Part shown: in pieces, positions 6,587-13,239 of the stretch
How the letters are laid out: each line of letters begins with the position of its first letter
Numbering within the stretch: the first letter of the stretch is position 1
Assembly (NCBI GenBank): GCA_017609845.1
Contig: JAFCDD010000007.1
Coordinates: 1 to 26,013, forward strand
Direction of reading: 5' to 3'
DNA: 26,013 nucleotides
From: Candidatus Woesearchaeota archaeon
GTDB taxonomy: Archaea > Nanobdellota > Nanobdellia > SCGC-AAA011-G17 > JACPNG01
The notes under the pieces: model-generated
The model's database searches: none
What the model was told of the DNA's origin: nothing
The model's input: the letters and a program-made list of their open reading frames with translations, nothing else
Position numbers and translations under genes: made by a program

Positions 6587-7732
6587 GTGAACAAAGATCT
6601 GATTGTAGGAATCCCCTCATATAATGAAGAAGACTCTATTTCTTTTGTTGTTAAACAAATTGACAGGGGATTAACAAGATATTTTCCAGAATTAAGAACA
6701 CAAATAATAAATGTTGACAATAATTCACCAGACAATACAAAACAAGCATTCTTAAATACAAAAACAATAAATGAAAAAATTTATATTTCAACGCCACCAA
6801 AAATAAAAGGAAAAGGGAATAATTTCTATAATTTATTTAAATATGCACAAGAAACAGAAGCAAAAGCAGTAATAGTTGTTGATGCAGACCTAAAATCAAT
6901 TACGCCAGACTGGATAAAAAGACTTGGACAGCCAATTTTAGATGGAACAGACTTTGTTTCACCACTATACACAAGACATAAACATGACGGTACAATAACA
7001 AACAACATAGTTTTCCCATTAGTCTATTCTTTATTTAACAAATACATAAGACAACCAATAGGAGGAGAATTTGCGTTTTCAAAAAAATTAATTGATCATT
7101 ACCTTAATCAGCAATGGAATGAAACAACAAAACAATACGGCATTGATATATTTATAACAATGAATGCTTTAATAGGAAATTTTCCCACAAAACAAACCTT
7201 CCTCGGCACAAAAATACATAAGCCTTCTGCGCCAAAATTAGGACAAATGTTCACTCAAGTAGTTAATACGTTATTTGATCTTATTACATCTAACTATGAA
7301 ATAGTACAAAGATATAATGGGGAGAAAAAACAAGAACCAGAAATAATAGTCCCAGAATTTAAAATTTCTGATATAGAAGTTAATATGAATAATTTAAAAG
7401 AAACATCACATAAATGTTTTGATGAAAATAAAGAATTTCTTAGAAGAACACTAAATAAAGAAATCTTTAAAAAAATTGATTACTCATTCAATAACGGAAT
7501 TGTAGTTGATTCAGATTTATGGTCAGACATTGTATTTGAATTTTTAAATAAATATAAAAAAAATAACCTGGAATTGATTGAAGCTCTTAAGCCATTATAC
7601 CTTGCGACAACCCACACTTTTATAGAACAAACAAAAAATATCCCTTCACATCAAGCAGAAGAACTAATTATAAAACAAGCAGAAATTTTCTGGGAGAAAA
7701 AACACAGATTTCTTGGGATCAAAAATAACTAA
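6587..7732 (+). CDS. GT-A fold glycosyltransferase, possibly mannosyl/glucosylglycerate-synthase-like
   Basis: A 381-residue enzyme beginning at GTG with an upstream SD. It opens with the family-2-like GIPSYNEEDSISFVV (8-22), has the donor-loop KGKGNNF (74-80), and the metal/nucleotide-binding DAD motif in VIVVDADLKS (95-104). RQPIGGEFAFS (155-165) and GIDIF (185-189) occupy acceptor-side positions. The two-domain layout, the RQPIGGEFA segment and the length resemble GT78/GT81 enzymes that make mannosyl- or glucosylglycerate compatible solutes. This is a resemblance from memory, and a different sugar acceptor is possible. It is cytoplasmic with no membrane segment. Its 3' end overlaps the convergent nre gene by 14 bp. 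Confidence 0.8.
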   Translation: MNKDLIVGIPSYNEEDSISFVVKQIDRGLTRYFPELRTQIINVDNNSPDNTKQAFLNTKTINEKIYISTPPKIKGKGNNFYNLFKYAQETEAKAVIVVDADLKSITPDWIKRLGQPILDGTDFVSPLYTRHKHDGTITNNIVFPLVYSLFNKYIRQPIGGEFAFSKKLIDHYLNQQWNETTKQYGIDIFITMNALIGNFPTKQTFLGTKIHKPSAPKLGQMFTQVVNTLFDLITSNYEIVQRYNGEKKQEPEIIVPEFKISDIEVNMNNLKETSHKCFDENKEFLRRTLNKEIFKKIDYSFNNGIVVDSDLWSDIVFEFLNKYKKNNLELIEALKPLYLATTHTFIEQTKNIPSHQAEELIIKQAEIFWEKKHRFLGIKNN

Positions 7733-8933
7733 ACAATCTTTTCTGTTCATTTAAATTTCTAATTAATTTGCTGTCTTTAATTAAATTAGAAACATCAATT
7801 CTTAAATTATTCAAAGCAATCTCTTTCATTTTTTCTAAAGCTTTATTTTTATCATCAAAACTTTCATAATTAACATTTAAAATCTTTCTACAAGCATTTC
7901 TAACAACCCAAACTCCCAAAGAAGCCCAATACTCTGGAGTTTCAAACCTCAAAACCAATGCGCTTGCCTGTCTCTTAATACCAACTAGATACTCTAGTAT
8001 TGCTAATCTAGTAGCATAATAACCTCCAGCAGTATTAAATGCATACCCCTTTCTTCCAAATACATCTTCATAATCATGAGCAGTTTTCAATCTCCAGTCA
8101 GGATTCCATGCACTTCCAGGCAAATAATTTTCAAATAAATCAAAAGAGAAAGGTCCAGGAATAAGTAAAATTAAATAATAGTTACCCATAAATTTTCCAA
8201 AAAACAACCTATGTTCATTAATAAAATTACATTCCTTAATCTTCTTAATTATGCTTTTGCCAATAATATCATCTACTGCAGTTATGCTCCATCGTGTAGG
8301 AACCAACTTACGGCTAGCCTTAACCCCCAACAAACCCAAAGATAATAATTTAACTAATTGACCTTCCTCAAAATTCTTACCTAAATATAACAAAGCATCA
8401 TTAGCCTTTAAATCTGTATCATCCACGACTTTATCTATTTTCTTTGGAACCTTAACATTATCAACTATTTTTGCTTTAAGTAAGGGAGCCCTAGGGCCCT
8501 GAGGACTATGAAATCTATCAAAATTAATTTCCAAACTAACCTTCTTCTTTAATTTAATCTCAACATCAACGTCTTTAATTCCCATCCCAATTTCCCTGGT
8601 AATATCTAAAAACTTATGAGAACTTTTGACACCAGTCATAAATTTAGAATTAACTAAATTACTCCTAAATTCAATAACATCTTTAATATCATAATCATTA
8701 TCAGCCCAGTATTTTTCAGCATCATACAGCCAAGCATCCTTAACCTTTTCAGTAGGAGACAAAATACCAACATTAACTTTAGGATATTTTAATTTAGAAC
8801 CAACAAAAACTGCAGGAGGACTACTTCCAAAAAATTCATCTATCTTAACATTAACGTTCTTAAATAAATTTGCAGTCCTCAAGGGCCTAGGCATTAATTT
8901 ATTGTATTTATAATTAATTTCTGCTATATCCAT
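7719..8933 (-). CDS. nre: Nre-family archaeal DNA-repair protein with C-terminal PCNA-binding (PIP) box
   Basis: A 404-residue protein of the archaea-specific Nre family (former DUF650/DUF651). The conserved core includes FGSSPPAVFVGSKLKYPKVN near residues 34-53, RFHSPQGPRAPLLKA (139-153), VPTRWSITAVDD (210-221), and PGSAWNPDW and GRKGYAFNTAGGYYATRLA in the C-terminal half. The last eight residues, QKRLFSYF (397-404), match the PIP consensus QxxLxx(F/Y)F and should bind the sliding clamp. In Haloferax, NreA acts in repair of mitomycin C damage together with UvrABC and PCNA. The N-terminal Cys-rich zinc motif seen in some family members is absent here. A TATA box near 8973 suggests a short leader. 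It converges with the glycosyltransferase at 6587-7732. Confidence 0.9.
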   Translation of the reverse strand: MDIAEINYKYNKLMPRPLRTANLFKNVNVKIDEFFGSSPPAVFVGSKLKYPKVNVGILSPTEKVKDAWLYDAEKYWADNDYDIKDVIEFRSNLVNSKFMTGVKSSHKFLDITREIGMGIKDVDVEIKLKKKVSLEINFDRFHSPQGPRAPLLKAKIVDNVKVPKKIDKVVDDTDLKANDALLYLGKNFEEGQLVKLLSLGLLGVKASRKLVPTRWSITAVDDIIGKSIIKKIKECNFINEHRLFFGKFMGNYYLILLIPGPFSFDLFENYLPGSAWNPDWRLKTAHDYEDVFGRKGYAFNTAGGYYATRLAILEYLVGIKRQASALVLRFETPEYWASLGVWVVRNACRKILNVNYESFDDKNKALEKMKEIALNNLRIDVSNLIKDSKLIRNLNEQKRLFSYF

Positions 8934-8967
8934 ATAAATAAAATAAAATACTAATTAAAAAGTCTTA

Positions 8968-8977
8968 TGTATAAATG
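8968..8977 (-). promoter_or_regulatory. Candidate TATA box of nre
   Basis: On the minus strand catttataca sits about 40 nt before the nre ATG (8933), which would give a leader of about 14 nt with no evident SD. Confidence 0.4.
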
Positions 8978-9004
8978 GCCCGTACATATATACTTGATAG
9001 CAAC

Positions 9005-9014
9005 ATTTTTAAAT
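9005..9014 (+). promoter_or_regulatory. TATA box of tRNA-Val
   Basis: The sequence atttttaaat is centred about 30 nt before the mature tRNA-Val 5' end. The tRNA-Tyr gene has the same TTTTTAAA box at the matching distance. Confidence 0.5.
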
Positions 9015-9039
9015 CCATTATATTCCTAATTCTACATAT

Positions 9040-9112
9040 GGGCCCGTAGTCTAGTGGTTATGACGCCACCCTTACAAGGTGGAGGTCGGGTGTTCGATTC
9101 ACCCTGGGCCCA
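9040..9112 (+). tRNA. tRNA-Val (anticodon TAC)
   Basis: A 73-nt cloverleaf can be folded by eye. The acceptor stem GGGCCCG/TGGGCCC has one terminal G-U pair, the anticodon loop CTTACAA gives anticodon TAC, the T arm is GGGTG-TTCGATT-CACCC, and the discriminator is A. CCA is not encoded. A T-run follows at 9121-9129 and could serve as terminator. The gene lies between nre (-) and the purF-like gene (+). Confidence 0.96.
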
Positions 9113-9188
9113 CTCTATTAATTCTTTTTAAACATATAAAATAATATAAACTATTGAATATTAAATATTTCTTCAAAAGGGGTAAAGA

Positions 9189-10448
9189 ATGGCGGGAATT
9201 TTTGGAATTGCATCGAAACACAACAATAACACAGAAGACCTATTCCTAGGAACACATTATCTTCAGCACAGAGCACAAGAATACGGTGGTTTTGCTACAT
9301 TCAATGGATATAGAGTTCATTTCGAGTCAGATAAAGGATTAGTAAGACAAAACTTTCCAAAAGAAAAACTTGAAGAGCTAAAAGGAGACATATGTATAGG
9401 TTCAGTATCTACCGAAAACCAACCAATCCACGTTCTTGGCAAAGCAGGAACTTTTATTTTTTGTTTTGATGGAAACCTAAGGCCTTCTAAAGAAACAGAA
9501 TATCAGGGATTTAGAGATTCTTCTTTAATTTCAAGAGTAATTTCACAAGAAGATTGTTTTGAGAAAGGAATAGAATCCTTAGTAAATCAAGTAGAAGGAG
9601 ATTTTGCAATTGTTTCATTGGCAAGAGAAGGAATATATGCTGCTCGTGGACTTGGAAGAAAACCACTAATTCTTGGACAAAAAAATGGAAGTTATGCTGT
9701 TTCTTCTGAAAGCAATTCTTTTATCAATACAGGAATAAAAATTATTAGAGACGTAGAACCAGGCGAAGTTGTTTTATTAACATCAGATGGAGTAGAAACA
9801 GTGACAAAATTAGATATCCAACCAATAAAATATGGAACATTTGAATGGGTCTATACTGCATATCCTGCCTCAATAATAGATGGAAGATTAGTTGCAAATG
9901 TTAGAAGGAGAATAGGAGAAGCATTAGCTAAACAATTTCCAGTTGAAGCAGACATAGTTTCACCAGTTCCAAATTCAGGAAGATGGCATGCTGTTGGTTA
10001 TGCAGAAGCTTCTGGAATTACTTTTCAACCGATTTTTATAAGATACGATTATTCTGATAGGAGTTTTACTCCTCAACAACAAATAGATAGGGATTTTGAA
10101 GCTAAAACAAAACTTATCCCAATAGAATCACTAGTTGAAGGAAAAAGAATCATTCTAATTGATGATAGCATAGTAAGAGGAACCCAAACACGAAATCAAG
10201 TAATAAGACTAAGAGAAATGGGTGCAAAAGAAATACATGTAAGAATTGCTTGCCCTCCTTTAATGCACGCCTGTTCGTATGGTCAAACAACTAAAGAAGA
10301 TAATGATTGTATTGCAAGTAAAATATCTATCAAAGAAATACAAGAAAAATTAAAGCTCGATAGCTTAGAATATGCAACAATACCAATTCTAGAAAAATCT
10401 ACTGGTTACCCAAGAGAAATGCTTTGTTTAGAATGTTGGGGAAAATAA
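9189..10448 (+). CDS. purF: Amidophosphoribosyltransferase (PurF) homologue with a degenerate glutaminase site
   Basis: A 419-residue protein covering both PurF domains. The phosphoribosyltransferase domain is well kept: SPVPNSGRWHAVGYAEASGI (258-277) and the PRPP loop IILIDDSIVRGT (321-332), plus Cys362 and a C-terminal CLEC (Cys413 and Cys416) at positions that bind the Fe-S cluster in Bacillus-type PurF. The first of the four cluster cysteines appears absent (KYGTFEWVY where CIFEYVY is usual). The N-terminal Ntn-hydrolase domain begins MAGIFGIA: the essential Cys after Met is Ala2. HTRYST is replaced by GSVST and HNGNL by FDGNL (93-97). It probably cannot hydrolyse glutamine, though ammonia-dependent phosphoribosylamine synthesis remains possible. 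ATG at 9189 follows an SD-like aaaagggg. No other purine gene is nearby. Confidence 0.85.
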   Translation: MAGIFGIASKHNNNTEDLFLGTHYLQHRAQEYGGFATFNGYRVHFESDKGLVRQNFPKEKLEELKGDICIGSVSTENQPIHVLGKAGTFIFCFDGNLRPSKETEYQGFRDSSLISRVISQEDCFEKGIESLVNQVEGDFAIVSLAREGIYAARGLGRKPLILGQKNGSYAVSSESNSFINTGIKIIRDVEPGEVVLLTSDGVETVTKLDIQPIKYGTFEWVYTAYPASIIDGRLVANVRRRIGEALAKQFPVEADIVSPVPNSGRWHAVGYAEASGITFQPIFIRYDYSDRSFTPQQQIDRDFEAKTKLIPIESLVEGKRIILIDDSIVRGTQTRNQVIRLREMGAKEIHVRIACPPLMHACSYGQTTKEDNDCIASKISIKEIQEKLKLDSLEYATIPILEKSTGYPREMLCLECWGK

Positions 10449-11039
10449 CTACCTACTAGCATCAGCTTGTCTTTCTAATTCTAATTTTTTAGCAATAGCA
10501 TTACTTTTATTATCTAAATTATAAGCTAAAATTATTTCTTCAGCCAAACAAGTCGCAATCTTTATCTTTTTCTTAAAACTTTTAGAATAAGAGCCGTGGA
10601 TCATTTGCCTTAAAGCAATATCAATTCTTCTTTGTGGAGCGCATTCAACAGCTTGAGGATATCTTGCACCACCATACTCAATAGTTGTAATCTCTTCCCT
10701 AGGAGCAGCATTTTCTAAAGCTCTAACAAAAACTTCAACAGGATTTTTATCTAATTTTTTTTCAATAATTTTAAATGCATTCTCAACAATTCTATAAGCA
10801 CGAGATGCCTTTCCAGTACAATGACCAGAAACAACCCTATGTACCTTGCCCCTATGGCCTGGAACCATAACCTTATTTATTAATCTTTCAACTATATGTG
10901 TATTGGATTTCCAAAATTGAGTTTTAGTATTTCTCCCCTGTGTCCTTGGAATTATCAATGGTTTTAAAGAAATATATCTTTTTAAACCAGGATCTATAAC
11001 ATTAATTCCGGAGGTATCCCATAAATTAAATAATTTCAT
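10449..11039 (-). CDS. rps7: Small ribosomal subunit protein uS7
   Basis: A 196-residue archaeal-type uS7, the primary 16S rRNA binder that nucleates the 30S head near the mRNA exit channel. Visible family features are NKVMVPGHRGKVHRVVSGH in the N-terminal third, NPVEVFVRALENAAPREEIT in the centre and RRIDIALRQMIHGS followed by a basic helix. The start overlaps the rps12 stop by 4 nt, indicating coupled translation. It is the last gene of the rpo-ribosomal cluster seen here. Its stop directly abuts that of the convergent purF-like gene with no spacer. The usual next genes in many archaea (translation elongation factors) are not downstream. Confidence 0.95.
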   Translation of the reverse strand: MKLFNLWDTSGINVIDPGLKRYISLKPLIIPRTQGRNTKTQFWKSNTHIVERLINKVMVPGHRGKVHRVVSGHCTGKASRAYRIVENAFKIIEKKLDKNPVEVFVRALENAAPREEITTIEYGGARYPQAVECAPQRRIDIALRQMIHGSYSKSFKKKIKIATCLAEEIILAYNLDNKSNAIAKKLELERQADASR

Positions 11040-11473
11040 CTTCTACCCTTCTCTATTTTACCTTTAATTAGAGCATTTAAGCTTTGATCATTAACTTTTA
11101 TAACCTGCCACCTAATACCGGAAATATCCCCTTTAGCCCTGCCTTGTTTACCGCCTATACACTCAATCAGGACTTCATCGTGTTCATTAATCAGTTTGAT
11201 AGCATTATAACCAGGAACAAAAGCCCCAACTTGCTTGCCATTTTTTACAAGTTGCACTTTGCAACACTTCCTCATGGCAGAATTTGGCTGTTTTGCCTCC
11301 CTTTGAAATTTTTCAATGACAATTCCTTTAGCTTGATGGGCTCCTTTTAAAGGATCAGATTTTCTTTTTAAATCATGCTTCCTAACAAAAAACTTCTTAT
11401 CACTATCTCTGCTTTTCTTTCTTCTTTTCTTTAATTTCTTTCCAGCACCCAAACCTTTACTTTTTTTTGCCAT
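11036..11473 (-). CDS. rps12: Small ribosomal subunit protein uS12
   Basis: A 145-residue archaeal uS12, located at the decoding centre and involved in tRNA selection. The diagnostic KQPNSAMRKCCKVQLVKNGK and VGAFVPGYNAIKLINEHDEV are present, along with the archaeal-style basic N-terminus (KKLKKRRKKSRDSDKK). It starts 13 nt after the nusA reading frame ends and overlaps rps7 by 4 nt. The operon position, after rpl30e and nusA and before rps7, is the standard archaeal order. Confidence 0.96.
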   Translation of the reverse strand: MAKKSKGLGAGKKLKKRRKKSRDSDKKFFVRKHDLKRKSDPLKGAHQAKGIVIEKFQREAKQPNSAMRKCCKVQLVKNGKQVGAFVPGYNAIKLINEHDEVLIECIGGKQGRAKGDISGIRWQVIKVNDQSLNALIKGKIEKGRR

Positions 11474-11486
11474 TTTTATTTAATTT

Positions 11487-11854
11487 TTATCTCGGTTTTC
11501 CTGTATTTATTAACAACAAATTTCTTTTATTTTTCCCAATCAAGTTGGCTTTATCAGTTCTTGAACTCAATTCTATCACAATTTCATCATTCTCTTTATA
11601 AATTTTACCTTTTATCGGTGAGATTAAATTTTGTATAAATTTCACTATATCCTCGCTATATTCTATTATTTTTATGCTTTTTTTGAACATGATTGAAAGT
11701 TTTTTTACATTACTTCCATTTTTACCAATCGCCTCTGTCCATTCTCAACAATAAATACTAAGTGCTTATTGAGATAACAGTCTTTTACATTAGTATTAGT
11801 CAAATTCTCAAAAAAGTTTATATAACCAATAATATCTGAATTATATTGTCTCAT
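11487..11854 (-). pseudogene. nusA: Archaeal NusA (two KH domains), interrupted by a single -1 frameshift
   Basis: Two overlapping frames reconstruct one archaeal NusA. From ATG at 11854, one base after the rpl30e stop, the frame reads to VENGQ and then RLVKMEVM-stop. Shifting by -1 at about 11732 gives VENGQ-R-AIGKNGSNVKKLSI, which runs into MFKKSIKIIEYSED and on to the stop at 11487. The restored protein is 122 residues with a first KH GKNG loop intact and a second loop reading GKNK. Archaeal NusA is usually somewhat longer (about 140), so the C-terminus is also short. Archaeal NusA binds RNA and acts in transcription. The break falls exactly in a conserved motif without a classical slippery heptamer, so a sequencing or assembly error, or recent loss, is more likely than programmed frameshifting. 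Confidence 0.8.
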
Positions 11855-11855
11855 T

Positions 11856-12110
11856 TTAATAACATAAAACACCAATAAAGAAAGGTTTTTTACAAAAAAC
11901 CCCAAGTTCTTCATTATTCATCTTTAAACTAATTACTTCCACATTAATTAATTTTGCATAATGTTCAATTTTTTCCTTTATCTCTTTTTTACAATTAGAA
12001 GCCAAGAAAACTTTTTTTACATTCCCTCTTTTCAATTTTTTAATAGTCCTTTCACTACCAAAAACCATTTTCTCTTTTTCCAGTGCTTTTTTTAATTGCT
12101 CACTTGACAT
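11856..12110 (-). CDS. rpl30e: Large ribosomal subunit protein eL30 (L7Ae/L30e family)
   Basis: An 84-residue L7Ae/L30e-fold RNA-binding protein. Landmarks are the N-terminal LKKALEKEKMVFGSERTIKKL, the strand VKKVFLASNC, and the C-terminal NNEELGVFCKKPFFIGVL corresponding to the family's ELGxxxGKPF motif. The family binds kink-turn RNA; L30e is a 50S component. It is slightly shorter than typical L30e (about 100), mainly at the C-terminus. Its start overlaps the rpoA2 stop by 11 nt, and it is followed by nusA after a single base. Operon position (rpoA2-rpl30e-nusA) supports L30e over other L7Ae-family members. Confidence 0.9.
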   Translation of the reverse strand: MSSEQLKKALEKEKMVFGSERTIKKLKRGNVKKVFLASNCKKEIKEKIEHYAKLINVEVISLKMNNEELGVFCKKPFFIGVLCY

Positions 12111-13239
12111 TTTTCTTCATTGTTGCAACCAGTCCAGGCAATCCGGTTCCCAATGGAACTGGCTGATTTAGTATTACATTCTCTACAACAGAGTTTAAAA
12201 AGTCTTCCTCTCCACTTAATGCAGCATTAACTAAATGCTTTAAAGGAGTTTCAAAACTTGCCCTGGCCAAAACGCTCTCCTTTTCACTTGTAACTCCACT
12301 TCTAGTTACTCCCTTGACCACCCCGCTAGAACACATTAAATCAGCAATAAAAAGGATATGTCTTACATCAACATCCAAACCCTGATCTTCTATGACCTTT
12401 TTGGCTTCATATACAACAGATTCTCTTGCTGCTTCAATGCCAAAAACAGAGGCAACTTCAAAAATATTGTTACTTATAGTCCTTGTTTCATCAACTAAAT
12501 CCAACTTAATAACTTCTTTTAAATTAGAACCCATGGTCAATATAACAAATTCATTATTTTGTTTTATTGGTAATACCTGAGTAATCCCTTCAACCCCCCT
12601 TATAAAAGTTTCTTTTACTTTTTCCTTTAATTTATAGATATCTTTAAGAATTGTCTCCCCTTCTGGTTTTATAATAATATTACCTCCAGCAGACTTTCTA
12701 ACAATTGTTTTCTTAAATTTATTTTTTAATGAATTTATCATAAGATCATCTTTTATTCCCAAATCCCTCATATTTCTTTTATTTAAAGAAATTTCAATAT
12801 GACCTTTTATAATATTAATAAGAAATTCATTAGATAATTCCCTTAACTTAACTTCTTTTATAAGGGCCGCAAGTTTCTTTGCTTTTTTAATATCTTTATT
12901 ATATGGTTTTTTTAAATATATTTCCATGCTGGGAGTACTAGCCTCTTTTCTTGCATCAAATATCTCTATTAGTCTAGGTAACCCAACAGTTACATTTAAT
13001 TCAGATACACCAGCAAAATGAAAAACCTTTAAGGTCATCTGTGTTCCTGGCTCACCAAAACTCTCTGCTGTTACAATCCCTACTGCTTCCCCAGGATTTA
13101 CTTTATAAGAATCATATCTCTTTTCCAAAGCTTTTAAAACAGCTTCTTTTTGAATCTTAGTTAAGTTATCTTCCTTACTTATTTTCTCAAATTCTTCAAT
13201 TAATAGATCCGGAATCTTTCCTTTGTATGATTCGATCAT
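12100..13239 (-). CDS. rpoA2: DNA-directed RNA polymerase subunit A''
   Basis: A 379-residue C-terminal half of the largest RNAP subunit, split from A' as in most archaea. ESFGEPGTQMTLKVFH (59-74) and AGVSELNVTVGLPRLIEIFDAR (76-97) are the trigger-loop region, which closes over the incoming NTP. The C-terminal part contains LMCSSGVVKGVTRSGV, the conserved jaw/cleft segment, and ends with VPLGTGLPGLV. It is cytoplasmic and part of the multisubunit polymerase. The start overlaps the rpoA1 stop by 4 nt (13236-13239), consistent with coupled synthesis of the two halves. Length is in the normal range. Confidence 0.97.
   Translation of the reverse strand: MIESYKGKIPDLLIEEFEKISKEDNLTKIQKEAVLKALEKRYDSYKVNPGEAVGIVTAESFGEPGTQMTLKVFHFAGVSELNVTVGLPRLIEIFDARKEASTPSMEIYLKKPYNKDIKKAKKLAALIKEVKLRELSNEFLINIIKGHIEISLNKRNMRDLGIKDDLMINSLKNKFKKTIVRKSAGGNIIIKPEGETILKDIYKLKEKVKETFIRGVEGITQVLPIKQNNEFVILTMGSNLKEVIKLDLVDETRTISNNIFEVASVFGIEAARESVVYEAKKVIEDQGLDVDVRHILFIADLMCSSGVVKGVTRSGVTSEKESVLARASFETPLKHLVNAALSGEEDFLNSVVENVILNQPVPLGTGLPGLVATMKKNVK

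Noticed and set aside
8976..9000. ggcccgta upstream of tRNA-Val resembling the tRNA 5' end
   Set aside because: Only about 8 bases match the gene start at 9040 and no further tRNA arm can be folded, so it is likely chance.
11700..11745. Programmed -1 frameshifting in nusA
   Set aside because: No X XXY YYZ slippery heptamer is present at the junction and no stimulatory structure is evident; an error or real mutation is simpler.
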